A stretch of 64,000 nucleotides of DNA from contig NZ_LFBV01000001.1 in the NCBI RefSeq assembly GCF_001905345.1, forward strand, positions 569,321-633,320, given 5' to 3'. Below, in pieces: positions 1 through 10,062 of the stretch (position 1 is its first letter; every line of letters starts with the position of its first letter). The notes beneath the pieces are model-generated. The model was not told the origin of the DNA, did no database searches, and worked only from the letters and a program-made list of their open reading frames with translations. Both the position numbers and the translations under genes were made by a program. Source of the stretch: Streptomyces uncialis (GTDB lineage Bacteria; Actinomycetota; Actinomycetes; Streptomycetales; Streptomycetaceae).

Positions 1-545
1 ATCGTGCCCTGGCTGTGCCTGACGGTGTGCTGGTAGAGGGTTCTGATCCGGACACCCCGGTCGGTCAGGGGCCGGTCGCGTTCCAGCGCCTGGCTGAGGA
101 TGTGCTCACTGCGGCGTCCGCCGGGCTGGATGGTCAGGACCTCGGTGCGGCACTCGGCGGTAGCGACATTGAGTGCCGCGTTGATCCGGTCGATGCCTTC
201 GAGGACGGTGATGGCGTGGGTCGGTGCGGGGCTCTGTGCGCTGATGGCCATGAACGGCTCGAATGATTCGGTCAGTTCGATGGACAGTCGTCGTCGGTCC
301 AGGATCTCCCGTTCGATCGGGTGGAGGCGCTGTGCCAGTGCGACGGACGGGGGAACCGGCCGGAGCCAGTTCGCATCGTCCGGATCGGGGTGGAGAAGGG
401 CGAATTCCAGGAGGCATGGCGCCGCTTCCGCCTCCGCTCGGGCGATCCTTCCGGCACTGAGTGCGCTCGCGTAGAGCTGTGCGCCCTCGGCACACAGTTC
501 GGCCACGGAGTGGTGATGTGTCGGATGTGTGTTGGTTATGGGCAA
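1..545 (-). CDS. Helix-turn-helix transcriptional regulator, N-terminal part (cut by window edge)
   Basis: An open frame runs from the window edge with no stop. It reads as the N-terminal part of a Streptomyces regulator family: an ELCAEGAQLYASAL helix, then LLEFALLHPDPDDANWLRPV, then a phospholipase-D-like stretch with AECRTEVLTIQPGGRRSEHIL. Family members known to me carry a LuxR- or TrmB-type DNA-binding helix-turn-helix at the C-terminus, which would lie outside the window. The start is uncertain: TTG at 545 gives MPITNTHPTHHHS, and GTG at 506 is the next candidate; no ATG is in frame. It is divergent from the secreted DTGWG peptide gene, so a regulator-signal pairing is a reasonable inference. 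Confidence 0.7.
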   Translation of the reverse strand, partial: MPITNTHPTHHHSVAELCAEGAQLYASALSAGRIARAEAEAAPCLLEFALLHPDPDDANWLRPVPPSVALAQRLHPIEREILDRRRLSIELTESFEPFMAISAQSPAPTHAITVLEGIDRINAALNVATAECRTEVLTIQPGGRRSEHILSQALERDRPLTDRGVRIRTLYQHTVRHSQGT

Positions 546-658
546 TTCTCCACCCCCCAGGGTCTTGAACGTGCAAGAACATGATGCATCGCTCCAGTGG
601 TGTTGACGTGCCTGAATGAGCCATCGTCTTGTTGCACCGGGGGAGAGGACTTCATCAG

Positions 659-925
659 GTGAGGACGAAGCCGACTATGTACAAGAGAATGCTTCGCTCA
701 GTGCTGGCGACTTTCTCCGTGGTGGTGGCCGCCGGAGCACTCGGTGTCGTGGCCGGCTCCCAGACGGCCCACGCGGACACCGGTTGGGGCAGCAGGACCG
801 TCCACTCGGTGCCCGACACCGGTTGGGGACCTGTCGCTCCGGCGAAGGCCAAGCCGGCCGGCACGGTCGTCAGGCCCGCGGACACCGGCTGGGGAAATTC
901 AGCCCCGACCGCCGCGGACGCATGA
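659..925 (+). CDS. Secreted small peptide with three DTGWG repeats
   Basis: An 88-residue pre-peptide. A basic start (RTKPTMYKRMLRS) is followed by a hydrophobic stretch (LATFSVVVAAGALGVVAG) and an A-H-A signal peptidase I site after residue 39. Cleavage there would make DTGWG the mature N-terminus. DTGWG recurs at about residues 40-44, 53-57 and 75-79, separated by Pro/Ala/Lys linkers; the mature chain is about 49 residues without cysteine. The GTG start is chosen for the GGGAGAGG site ten bases upstream; ATG at 677 is possible and leaves the signal peptide intact. The stop overlaps the start of the next gene (ATGA), implying translational coupling. I do not recognise a named family; signal peptide, RiPP precursor or surface peptide are all possible. 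Confidence 0.72.
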   Translation: MRTKPTMYKRMLRSVLATFSVVVAAGALGVVAGSQTAHADTGWGSRTVHSVPDTGWGPVAPAKAKPAGTVVRPADTGWGNSAPTAADA

Positions 926-1272
926 GCACGCCCCCCGACGACCGGTCGTTCCGGCGCGAGATGGCAACCGCCTATCGCTCCGGATGGCACTTCATCGATC
1001 TGGTCACGGCCATCCCCCATCAGGGCGACTCGTTGATGGTGACCCTGTTCGGGGAGCCGGTCGTCGTCGTACGGGACGAGGAAGAGGACGTCCGCGCGTA
1101 CCGATGTCTGCGCAGGCCCCGGGGCGCGCCCCGGCCGGTCCGGTGCGCCATCCGGTACGGAATGATCTTTGTGAATCTCGACCAGCGTGACCACGAACAA
1201 CTGGTGGACCGTGACGCTCCGGCGGAACGCGACACCCCGAGGACCATCTCCGCCACCCCCCGCAGTGCCTGA
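922..1272 (+). CDS. Shrunken Rieske-oxygenase-like protein lacking Fe-S ligands
   Basis: 116 residues. The stretch from REMATAYRSGWHF to EPVVVVRDEEEDVRAYRC resembles the start of a Rieske domain of ring-hydroxylating oxygenase alpha subunits, and IRYGMIFVNLD resembles the strand that follows that domain. The part between, which in the family carries C-x-H and C-x2-H ligands to a 2Fe-2S cluster, is collapsed to about 15 residues (LRRPRGAPRPVRCA) with no such motifs, and the catalytic domain is absent. It overlaps the peptide gene by four bases, so the two are probably co-translated. It may be a degraded remnant or a repurposed binding protein. Function unknown; the family call rests on my reading of short motifs. 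Confidence 0.6.
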   Translation: MSTPPDDRSFRREMATAYRSGWHFIDLVTAIPHQGDSLMVTLFGEPVVVVRDEEEDVRAYRCLRRPRGAPRPVRCAIRYGMIFVNLDQRDHEQLVDRDAPAERDTPRTISATPRSA

Positions 1273-1369
1273 GGCGATTCCCCCGTCGTTACAAGTCGCC
1301 CCAGGTACTTCCCCCCGCAGCGGCGCCACCGTGGACCTGAAACACGGTGGCGCCGCTGTCGTTCGTGGG

Positions 1370-1860
1370 CGGCCGTTGCGGGTCCCTGTGCTGGGCGCGC
1401 CTTTTGCTGTGCGGGTCGCCTTCGCTTGCGCCCCTGGGTCTGTCCGGCTGGACGTACTTGTTCCTGTGCCGTCGTTCGTGGGGTGCGCAGTTCCCCGCGC
1501 CCCTGGGTCTGTCCGGGTGGGCGTACTTGTTCCCGCACAGGTCGCTCGGTGGGTGCGCAGTTCCCCGCGCCCCTTTGGTCGCGCCCCTTGCGGTTCCCGA
1601 GCGGGTGCGGGCGCGCCCCTGAGGTGCTGCCCCATTGCGGTCGTTCTTCGGGTGCGGGCGGCCCGTGGTTGCTCGCGCGGTTCCTCGCGCCCCTGGGTCT
1701 GTCCGGGTGGGCGTACTTGTTCCCGTACAGGTCGCTCGGTGGGTGCGCAGTTCCCCGCGCCCCTGAGGTGCTGCCCCCTTGCGGTCGCTCTTCGGGTGCG
1801 GGGCGGCCCTCGTTTGCGCAGTTCCTCGCGCCCCTTTGGGGGCGCTCTCTTGCGGTGGGC
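1370..1860. repeat. Intergenic short-unit repeat cluster A (no core)
   Basis: Repeated copies of GCGCAGTTCCCCGCGCCCCT alternate with CTGGGTCTGTCCGG and GGGCGTACTTGTTCC spacer words. All copies point the same way, and no 123-bp core is present. The cluster lies between the convergent Rieske-like and PPOX genes. The apparent frames across it are artefacts of the repeat; no gene is supported. Confidence 0.9.
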
Positions 1861-1889
1861 GTCCGGGTGCGGGTCTGTTCGTGTGAGGG

Positions 1890-2336
1890 TCAGGCTCGGC
1901 CCAGGGATTTGGTTACTGTGATCTCGATCAGGACTCTTTGGGGGTTGGGGGCCGGGGTGCGGCCGTAGCGGGTCGCGTAACGGGTTACCGCGTCGGCGAT
2001 CCGGTCCGGGTCCCGTACGACCTCCGCGTGGCCCTCCAGCGTGGCCCAGCGGCCCCCGTCCACCTGGCACACCGCCACCGGCACCCGTGCCGTGCCGCCG
2101 TCGGCATCGGACCCCGTACCCGCAGCCGCCAGGATGTTGGCCACCTTGCGGCTCGTACGGTTGGTGATCACCCGGGCGATGCCCTTTTCTCCCGCTCCGT
2201 GCTCGTACGTCACCCCCACCGGAACGACATGCGGCGTCCCGTCCGGGCGCAGGGTGGTCAGGGTGCACAGATGCCGCTCCTGCCAGAAGGCGAGGTACGC
2301 GGGGTCGGGGGCGGACGGCGCCGCGGGGGAGGTCAT
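1890..2336 (-). CDS. PPOX-class (F420/flavin) oxidoreductase
   Basis: 148 residues, the size of a single split-barrel flavin-binding fold. HLCTLTTLRPDGTPHVVPVGVTY is the typical N-terminal strand pair of the PPOX-class F420-dependent family, followed by NRTSRKVANI and RWATLEGHAEVVRDPD, both characteristic. Such proteins bind F420 or FMN and reduce small substrates in the cytoplasm; the substrate cannot be read from the sequence. The ATG start sits about 120 bases from the divergent clpB start, so both genes share the intergenic region that holds the HspR-type operator. It ends against repeat cluster A. The alternative is a general pyridoxamine 5'-phosphate-oxidase-related protein, which is the same fold. 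Confidence 0.88.
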   Translation of the reverse strand: MTSPAAPSAPDPAYLAFWQERHLCTLTTLRPDGTPHVVPVGVTYEHGAGEKGIARVITNRTSRKVANILAAAGTGSDADGGTARVPVAVCQVDGGRWATLEGHAEVVRDPDRIADAVTRYATRYGRTPAPNPQRVLIEITVTKSLGRA

Positions 2337-2375
2337 GGCGGCGAATCTACGGGGGAGCCGCACTGCCTTCCTGGG

Positions 2376-2411
2376 GTTGAGTGGATTAGACTCAACTTTG
2401 TGTAAGTTGAG
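2376..2411 (+). promoter_or_regulatory. HspR-type (HAIR) operator upstream of clpB
   Basis: TTGAGT-N7-ACTCAA matches the HspR-associated inverted repeat known for Streptomyces dnaK and clpB promoters (consensus CTTGAGT-N7-ACTCAAG). A second inverted repeat overlaps it, CTCAACTT-TGTGT-AAGTTGAG, so two operators may share a half site. Repression of clpB by HspR is inferred from these motifs and from known regulation in the genus. Confidence 0.85.
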
Positions 2412-2453
2412 GGAGTCAGAACAGGAAGAGTCAGGCAGGAGGGGACAGCGGAC

Positions 2454-5129
2454 GTGGACGCCGAGCTGACCAACAGGAGCAGGGACGCGCTGAACGCGGC
2501 GAGCAGCCGTGCCGTGTCCGAGGGGCATCCCGATCTCACGCCGGCCCATCTGCTGCTCGCGCTGCTGAGCGGCCGGGACAACGAGAACGTCGTCGATCTG
2601 CTCGTCGCCGTCGGGGCCGACCAGGCCGCGGTACGGGCCGGCGGTGAGCGGCTGCTCGCCGCGCTGCCCAGTGTGACCGGGTCGACCGTCGCGCCCCCGC
2701 AGCCCGACCGCGAGACGCTGGCCGTCATCGCGGACGCCGCGCGGTACGCGAAGGACCTCGGCGACGACTATCTGTCCACCGAGCATCTGCTGCTCGGTCT
2801 CGCCGCCAAGGGCGGCCGGACCGGGGAGGTGCTGAGCGGCCAGGGCGCGACGGCGAAGAAGCTGCTGGCCGCGTTCGAGAAGAGCAGGGGAGGGCGCCGC
2901 GTGACCACACCGGACCCGGAGGGTTCGTACAAGGCGCTGGAGAAGTTCGGCACCGACTTCACGGCCGCGGCCCGCGAGGGCAAGCTGGACCCGGTGATCG
3001 GCCGGGACCAGGAGATCCGCCGGGTGGTGCAGGTGCTGTCGCGCCGGACCAAGAACAACCCCGTGCTGATCGGTGAGCCCGGCGTCGGCAAGACCGCCGT
3101 CGTGGAGGGGCTCGCCCAGCGCATCGTCAAGGGCGACGTACCGGAATCCCTGAAGAACAAGCGGCTGGTCTCCCTCGACCTCGGCGCGATGGTCGCCGGG
3201 GCGAAGTACCGGGGCGAGTTCGAGGAGCGGCTGAAGACCGTCCTCGCGGAGATCAAGGACAGCGACGGGCAGGTCGTCACCTTCATCGACGAACTGCACA
3301 CCGTCGTCGGCGCGGGCGCGGGCGGCGACTCCGCGATGGACGCGGGCAACATGCTGAAGCCGATGCTCGCCCGCGGTGAGCTGCGGATGGTCGGCGCCAC
3401 CACGCTGGACGAGTACCGCGAGCGGATCGAGAAGGACCCGGCGCTGGAGCGCCGCTTCCAGCAGGTGCTCGTCGCCGAACCGAGCGTCGAGGACAGCATC
3501 GCGATCCTGCGCGGGCTCAAGGGCCGCTACGAGGCGCACCACAAGGTGCAGATCGCCGACAGCGCGCTCGTCGCCGCCGCCACGCTCTCCGACCGGTACA
3601 TCACCTCCCGGTTCCTGCCCGACAAGGCGATCGACCTGGTCGACGAGGCCGCGTCCCGGCTCCGGATGGAGATCGACTCCTCGCCCGTCGAGATCGACGA
3701 GCTCCAGCGGGCCGTCGACCGGCTGCGGATGGAGGAGCTGGCCCTCGCCAAGGAGACCGACCCCGCCAGCCGCCAGCGGCTGGAGAAGCTGCGCCGCGAC
3801 CTCGCCGACAAGGAGGAGGAACTGCGCGGGCTGAACGTCCGCTGGGAGAAGGAGAAGCAGTCCCTCAACCGCGTCGGTGAGCTGAAGGAACGCCTGGACG
3901 AGCTGCGCGGCCAGGCCGAGCGGGCCCAGCGCGACGGCGACTTCGACACCGCGTCCAAGCTGCTGTACGGGGAGATCCCCGGCGTCGAGCGGGACCTGGA
4001 GGAGGCGTCCGCCGCCGAGGAGGAGGCCTCCCGGGACACCATGGTCAAGGAGGAGGTCGGCCCCGACGACATCGCGGACGTCGTCGGTTCGTGGACGGGG
4101 ATCCCGGCCGGGAGGTTGCTCGAAGGGGAGACGCAGAAGCTGCTGCGGATGGAGGAGGAGCTGGGGCGGCGGCTGATCGGCCAGGGCGAGGCCGTGCGCG
4201 CGGTGTCCGACGCCGTGCGCCGCACCCGGGCCGGGATCGCGGACCCCGACCGGCCCACCGGTTCGTTCCTCTTCCTCGGCCCGACCGGGGTGGGCAAGAC
4301 GGAGCTGGCGAAGGCCCTCGCGGACTTCCTCTTCGACGACGAGCGGGCGATGATCCGCGTCGACATGTCGGAGTACGGTGAGAAGCACAGCGTGGCCCGG
4401 CTCGTCGGGGCGCCTCCCGGCTACGTCGGCTACGAGGAGGGAGGCCAGCTCACCGAGGCCGTCCGCAGGCGCCCGTACAGCGTGGTCCTGCTGGACGAGG
4501 TGGAGAAGGCGCATCCGGAGGTCTTCGACGTCCTGCTCCAGGTCCTCGACGACGGCCGTCTCACCGACGGCCAGGGGCGGACCGTCGACTTCCGCAACAC
4601 CATCCTCGTCCTCACCTCGAACCTCGGCAGCCAGTACCTGGTGGACCCGCTGACCGGTGAGGAGGAGAAGAAGCGGCAGGTTCTCGAAGTGGTCCGGGCG
4701 TCCTTCAAGCCCGAGTTCCTGAACCGGCTGGACGACCTCGTGGTGTTCTCCGCCCTGAACGGCGAGGAGCTGGCGAGGATCGCCAGGCTCCAGCTCGACC
4801 GGCTCGCCAAGCGGCTGGCCGAGCGGCGGCTCACCCTGGAGGTGAGCGACGCGGCGCTCGCGTGGCTCGCCCGCGAGGGCAACGACCCCGCGTACGGGGC
4901 CCGGCCGCTGCGCCGGCTGGTGCAGACCGCGATCGGGGACCGGCTGGCGAAGGAGATCCTCGGCGGCGGGATCCAGGACGGCGACACCGTCCGGGTCGAC
5001 ACCTTCGGGGACGGTCTGCTCGTGGGCCGCGCCTCCGGTCCCGCGCCGGAGGGGACGGGCGAAGGGGCTTCGGCGGGCTCGGGAGCGGAGTCCGGGGAGG
5101 CGTCCGGGGTGGCCGGAAAGACGCTCTGA
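2454..5129 (+). CDS. clpB: ClpB ATP-dependent disaggregase
   Basis: 891 residues, a full-length Hsp100 chaperone that works with DnaK to pull proteins out of aggregates. The Clp N-domain spans about residues 1-145. AAA-1 carries Walker A GEPGVGKT near residue 206 and Walker B VTFIDELH. The middle coiled coil follows ([23 protein letters not shown] onward, about 410-530). AAA-2 carries GPTGVGKT near 608 and [20 protein letters not shown]. The C-terminus has a Gly/Ser/Glu-rich tail of about 35 residues beyond the usual end. GTG is chosen because GGAGGGG lies nine bases upstream. The HspR-type inverted repeat in front implies heat-shock control. Confidence 0.97.
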   Translation: MDAELTNRSRDALNAASSRAVSEGHPDLTPAHLLLALLSGRDNENVVDLLVAVGADQAAVRAGGERLLAALPSVTGSTVAPPQPDRETLAVIADAARYAKDLGDDYLSTEHLLLGLAAKGGRTGEVLSGQGATAKKLLAAFEKSRGGRRVTTPDPEGSYKALEKFGTDFTAAAREGKLDPVIGRDQEIRRVVQVLSRRTKNNPVLIGEPGVGKTAVVEGLAQRIVKGDVPESLKNKRLVSLDLGAMVAGAKYRGEFEERLKTVLAEIKDSDGQVVTFIDELHTVVGAGAGGDSAMDAGNMLKPMLARGELRMVGATTLDEYRERIEKDPALERRFQQVLVAEPSVEDSIAILRGLKGRYEAHHKVQIADSALVAAATLSDRYITSRFLPDKAIDLVDEAASRLRMEIDSSPVEIDELQRAVDRLRMEELALAKETDPASRQRLEKLRRDLADKEEELRGLNVRWEKEKQSLNRVGELKERLDELRGQAERAQRDGDFDTASKLLYGEIPGVERDLEEASAAEEEASRDTMVKEEVGPDDIADVVGSWTGIPAGRLLEGETQKLLRMEEELGRRLIGQGEAVRAVSDAVRRTRAGIADPDRPTGSFLFLGPTGVGKTELAKALADFLFDDERAMIRVDMSEYGEKHSVARLVGAPPGYVGYEEGGQLTEAVRRRPYSVVLLDEVEKAHPEVFDVLLQVLDDGRLTDGQGRTVDFRNTILVLTSNLGSQYLVDPLTGEEEKKRQVLEVVRASFKPEFLNRLDDLVVFSALNGEELARIARLQLDRLAKRLAERRLTLEVSDAALAWLAREGNDPAYGARPLRRLVQTAIGDRLAKEILGGGIQDGDTVRVDTFGDGLLVGRASGPAPEGTGEGASAGSGAESGEASGVAGKTL

Positions 5130-5254
5130 GCGAACCCCATCGGGACCTCTCCGCCGAAACCAGCCACCGACGCGTAACCGCCGCCGGGCGGGGGTTGCCA
5201 TCACCCGCCCGGCATGGGGGAGGATGACTCAATCCGTACGAAGGGAAATACACG

Positions 5255-5779
5255 GTGAGCATCGACCCGTCCTCGATTCCGAACTTCGGGGGCCAGCCAG
5301 AGCCGCAGCCCGGTGAACCGGCGGGCCCCGTCGTCCCGGATCAGGATCTTGTGAAGCAGCTCCTCGACCAGATGGAGCTGAAGTACGTCGTCGACGACGA
5401 GGGTGACCTCGCGGCGCCGTGGGAGGAGTTCCGCACGTACTTCATGTTCCGCGGCGAGGACGAGCAGCAGGTCTTCTCCGTGCGGACGTTCTACGACCGG
5501 CCCCACGGCATCGAGGACAAGGCAAGCCTGCTGGAGTCCATCGACGACTGGAACCGCCGCACCCTGTGGCCGAAGGTCTACAGCCACACCCACGACGACG
5601 GCACCGTCCGGCTGATCGGTGAGGCGCAGATGCTCATCGGCACCGGGGTGAGCCTGGAGCACTTCGTGTCGTCCACGGTGAGCTGGGTCCGCGCCGCCAT
5701 CGAGTTCGACCGCTGGCTGGTCGAGCACCTCGGCCTGGAGAAGGACGTCGACTCCGCCGAGGGCACCGACGACGAGTAG
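5255..5779 (+). CDS. YbjN domain-containing protein
   Basis: 174 residues, acidic, no signal peptide or membrane segment. The core resembles the YbjN/T3SS-chaperone-like fold: LLDQMELKYVVDDEGDLAAPWEEFRTYFMFRGEDEQQVFSVRTFYDR, then a helix with LLESIDDWNRRTLWPKVYSH and a C-terminal LEHFVSSTVSWVRAAIEFDRWL helix. Actinobacterial members are conserved cytoplasmic proteins of unknown biochemical role, proposed sensory or chaperone-like. The GTG start follows a GAAGGGAAA site. It is the last plus-strand gene before a convergent membrane glycosyltransferase and has no obvious operon partner. Confidence 0.88.
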   Translation: MSIDPSSIPNFGGQPEPQPGEPAGPVVPDQDLVKQLLDQMELKYVVDDEGDLAAPWEEFRTYFMFRGEDEQQVFSVRTFYDRPHGIEDKASLLESIDDWNRRTLWPKVYSHTHDDGTVRLIGEAQMLIGTGVSLEHFVSSTVSWVRAAIEFDRWLVEHLGLEKDVDSAEGTDDE

Positions 5780-5898
5780 GCGGCCCCCAGGCCCACAGGT
5801 CCCCGAGGCCGGCAGGCCGCGAGGTCCGCTGGGCCCGCAGGCGTGTTCCCCTCGTACCCGCGGCCCCCGGCGCCCCGTTCCCCCGGTTCCTTCCGGGG

Positions 5899-7113
5899 CT
5901 ACAGCGGCGCGCGGCCGAAGGCGATGAGGAACACCCCGTAGGACAGGGAGAGCCCGGTCAGGAACGTGATCACGACGATCGCGTGCCCCGGCCGGGCTCT
6001 CGCCGTCCGGGCGAGGGCCAGGGCGGGGGGGATCAGCAGCGGGAACGCGGGCAGCAGGAACCGCGGCTTCGACTCGAAGAAGCCGGACCCGCCGAGCGCC
6101 ACCACCAGCAGCACCCCCGTGTAGACGACCAGCGGCAGCGGGACCCGTTCGGCCAGCAGCAGGGCGAACAGCAGTACGGCCACCAGTACGGTCACCAGGG
6201 CGATGGGGAAGACGAAACGGCTGGTGCGGGTCAGGAGCACCCCGACGAACTGGAACGCGCCCACCCCGAAGTCGAAGCGGGAACCCCAGTCGCTCTGCAC
6301 CTTGAAGTACCCGCCGGGCAGATCGTTCCTGCGCAGCCCCACCCAGGTCACGTACGCGCACCAGCCCGCCGGGGCGATCAGCGCGCCTGTCCACAGCCTG
6401 TGGACAACTTTCCGCCCCTCGCGCCGGGCCCGCCACAGTTCCTGCGCCGCCGCGGCGAGGACGGCCGCCGCGACGGCGAACCCGTTGGGCCGGGACAGCC
6501 CCGCGAGCGCGGCCAGGCTGCCCGCCCAGACCCAGCGGCCGGACAGCGCCGCGTACAGCGCCCAGACGGCGAACGCGGTGAGCAGCGGCTCGGTGTACGC
6601 CATCGACAGCACCACCGAGTGGGGCATCACCCCCCACAGCAGCACCAGCAGCAGCCCCACCGGGCGGCCGTACAGCCTGCTGCCCAGGACGAAGATCCCG
6701 CAGGCGGCGGCGGCCGCGGCGGTCCACGACACCAGCAGCGCGGCGGCGCCCCAGGACACCGGCAGGACGCTCTCCACGGCCCGTACGAGCCCCGGGTACA
6801 GCGGGAAGAACGCCAGGTCGCTGAAGATGACCCCGGGCCGGTAGTGCGTGGTGCGGTGGCCGTAGCCGTGCGCGGCGATCCCGAGGTACCACACGGAGTC
6901 CCAGGACCGCCCCAGCAGCCGGAACAGGGACCGGTCGGTGGCCGAGGCGGCGACGGCGACCGCGAGGACGCCGACGAGCCGTACGGCGGCGAACAGTCCG
7001 AGCGCGGTGACCACCGGTGGCAGCCGCCGGATCGCCGGTCGGTACCGCTGTGTTCCCGGCCCGGCGGCCGGGGGCTGGGGGGCCGGGGGCGCGATGGTAC
7101 GGGGATGGCTCAC
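5899..7113 (-). CDS. Polytopic membrane glycosyltransferase (mannosyltransferase-like)
   Basis: About 404 residues with roughly nine to ten hydrophobic segments. The first periplasmic-side loop contains RSWDSVWYLGIAAHGYG, a conserved acidic/aromatic loop typical of PIG-V and GT39/GT-C-like mannosyltransferases that use polyprenyl-phosphate sugars. AYTEPLLTAFAVWALY and LAALAGLSRPNGFAVA are further family-typical stretches. The GTG start (SHPRTIAPPAP) is preferred over an upstream ATG because the upstream part looks non-coding; an AAGG lies nearby as a weak binding site. The start lies next to repeat cluster B. Donor and acceptor sugars cannot be inferred. Confidence 0.82.
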   Translation of the reverse strand: MSHPRTIAPPAPQPPAAGPGTQRYRPAIRRLPPVVTALGLFAAVRLVGVLAVAVAASATDRSLFRLLGRSWDSVWYLGIAAHGYGHRTTHYRPGVIFSDLAFFPLYPGLVRAVESVLPVSWGAAALLVSWTAAAAAACGIFVLGSRLYGRPVGLLLVLLWGVMPHSVVLSMAYTEPLLTAFAVWALYAALSGRWVWAGSLAALAGLSRPNGFAVAAAVLAAAAQELWRARREGRKVVHRLWTGALIAPAGWCAYVTWVGLRRNDLPGGYFKVQSDWGSRFDFGVGAFQFVGVLLTRTSRFVFPIALVTVLVAVLLFALLLAERVPLPLVVYTGVLLVVALGGSGFFESKPRFLLPAFPLLIPPALALARTARARPGHAIVVITFLTGLSLSYGVFLIAFGRAPL

Positions 7114-7184
7114 ACCGGAACCTTGCGGTGCGCGTCCCGCGAGGTGGCCGAGGCGCGGCCGAACGGGGCGTACACCCACCCGAT

Positions 7185-7888
7185 CCGCCGCAGGCCGCCT
7201 TCGCTTGCGCTTCCGAGGTTTCCTGCGCTGGACGCACTACGTCCCGTGCGGGTCGCCTTCGCCCGGGCCCCGGGTCTCCTGTGCCTGGCGTACTTGTCCC
7301 CGCACAGGTCGTTCGTGGGTGCGCAGTTCCCCGCGCCCCTGGGGGGTGCCCCATTGCGGTCGCTCTTCGGGTGCGGGTCGCCTTCGCTTGCGCTTCCGAG
7401 GTTTGTCCGGGTGGACGAACTTGTTCCTGTGCGGGTAAGTCCGTGGGTGCGCAGTTCCCCGCGCCCCTGAAGGGGCGCCCACCTGGGGCTGTCGTCCGGC
7501 TGCGGGCTGTCATCAGCCCGGGGCGGGGTTTAGCCACCCTCCTCGCGCAGTCGCATGGCTGCGGGAGGGGGTGGGCGGGAATCTCTGCTCGCAGACTCCG
7601 ATGCTCTTCAGTAGCTCCGCTGGACGTCGTACCGAGCGTGTCGGATCGAGGACGGAGAATCCCGACCGGCACCGACCCGAAGAACAAGCCGGATGCGCCC
7701 CAAAGGGGCGCGGGGAACTGCGCACAACCACCGAGCGACGGCACAGGAAAGAAGTGCGTCACGCCGGACGGACCTCGGAAGCGCAAGCGAAGGCGACCCG
7801 CGGGGAACTGCGCGAAACCACCGAGCGACGGCACAGGAACGAAGTGCGTCCCGCCGGACGGACCTGGGAAGCGCAAGCGAAGGCGGGC
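7185..7888. repeat. Composite repeat cluster B
   Basis: The left arm carries GCGCAGTTCCCCGCGCCCCT-type units with GTCGCCTTCGCTTGCGCTTCC words. A conserved core follows, and the right arm carries the same units inverted (GGGGCGCGGGGAACTGCGC, GCGCAAGCGAAGGCGACC). It separates two minus-strand genes. No coding gene is supported. Confidence 0.92.
7563..7685 (+). repeat. Core element copy 1
   Basis: About 123 bp from GGAGGGGGTGGGCGGGAATC to GACCGGCACCGACCCGAAGA. It contains hairpins TCTG-CTCG-CAGA and CCGA-GCGTG-TCGG. GGGAATCTC near the left end can pair with GAGAATCCC near the right end (eight of nine). Confidence 0.92.
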
Positions 7889-7890
7889 CG

Positions 7891-9105
<1,215 letters not shown>

Positions 9106-9302
9106 CCTGCGCTCAACCTCTGGACTTCCTCAACTCTGCTTTGGCGCGGACACGCGGAGGGCATCTCCGTCACACGCCAGCGCGCGGTCCGTGTCCGGGG
9201 GGTTCGGACCGCGCGCGACATGCGGAATGATGACCGGACAATGAGGGCAACCCAGGCGCCGCGGACAGTGCGGCGGATATGGGCGAGAACGGGGGGTTCA
9301 TG

Positions 9303-9563
9303 ATGGGGATCATCGTGAGTGTTGTCATCGTGGTGGCCGTGGTGACGGTCGTCCTGGTGATCAGTTCGCGGGCCATGCCGGGGCTCAGCAGCTCGCGGCG
9401 GCGGCGGTCGCGGAGCTGGTGGGCGGGGGATTCCGGGGGTTCGGGCGGTGGTGGCCACCACACCAGCGGTTCGTCCGGCGGGTCGTCCTGCGGTTCCTCC
9501 TCCGACGGCGGGAGCAGTTCCTCCTGCGGGGGCGGCGGAGGCGGCTGCGGCGGCGGGTCCTGA
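9303..9563 (+). CDS. Small single-pass membrane protein with Gly/Ser/Cys-rich tail
   Basis: 86 residues. One N-terminal hydrophobic helix (IIVSVVIVVAVVTVVLVI) is followed by a basic stop-transfer patch (SSRRRRSRSW), then a low-complexity tail rich in Gly, Ser, His and Cys ending GGGGGGCGGGS. Cys/Gly tails of this type occur on other actinobacterial membrane proteins; the function is unknown. The start at the second of two adjacent ATG codons is better spaced from the G-run upstream. The hydrophobic N-terminus and organised composition argue for a real gene, but no homologue is recognised. Confidence 0.55.
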   Translation: MGIIVSVVIVVAVVTVVLVISSRAMPGLSSSRRRRSRSWWAGDSGGSGGGGHHTSGSSGGSSCGSSSDGGSSSSCGGGGGGCGGGS

Positions 9564-10062
9564 CCCGCGTGGCGTAGGCCGGCCCGCGCTGCGGAGGCCG
9601 GCCGCGCAGCCGCACCCGCGCACCGTACGTACCCGCCTTCCATCGGCACCGTGCGGAACCCGTCGGCCGTCCCGGTCGGCGGGTGTCCGTCGTCGTGGCG
9701 GGCCGGGGGGCGCGCGTTCCGGGGCGGGGGGCGTGGAACCAGGGCGCACTCCTGGTACGGGAACCCTCTCCCGTAACCCCCGCCCCATGAGTGAAATCCC
9801 GTCACCGGCGGTACGGGGCACGGCGGTTGAACAGTTGAGCTGTGCAGCCCTCGGGGGGATGGAAACCCTCCGAAGTTGGGTAAAAACGCTGTGGTGGAGC
9901 CGTAGTTCATGATTCCCTCTTAAGCGTCAAGGCAGCCCTCGGACACCTCGTGGGCACGAGCCGGCAATCAGATCGCCCGGACCCGTTCCGGACCGTTCGC
10001 CCCGCGCCACCCCCGGGCGCCAGCCGGCCCCACCTCTCTTTGCGTGCTAGCGGAGCCGACCC
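9564..10062. other. Gene-free stretch
   Basis: About 500 bp with no convincing frame on either strand; a minus-strand frame across it is proline-rich and antisense to the small membrane protein. It holds the hairpin at 9756-9775 and, next to the following start, a GGAG ribosome binding site. Confidence 0.6.
9756..9775. terminator. Candidate hairpin TACGGGA/TCCCGTA
   Basis: Seven-base-pair perfect stem with a six-base loop, about 190 bp after the small membrane protein. There is no T-run. It could be a weak terminator or an operator-like palindrome. Confidence 0.35.

Noticed and set aside
655..2268. Minus-strand frame of 537 codons
   Set aside because: It covers the peptide cassette in antisense and repeat cluster A. 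The composition is Gly/Arg/Pro noise with repeated words from the repeats.
1890..5204. Minus-strand frame of 1104 codons over clpB
   Set aside because: Only its last 148 codons (PPOX protein) are real; the rest is antisense to a clear clpB.
5201..7876. Minus-strand frame of 891 codons
   Set aside because: It is a shadow of the membrane glycosyltransferase and of YbjN, extended through repeat cluster B.
9170..9910. Minus-strand frame opposite the small membrane protein
   Set aside because: Proline-rich low-complexity frame, antisense to Gly/Ser/Cys codons; no ribosome binding site of note.
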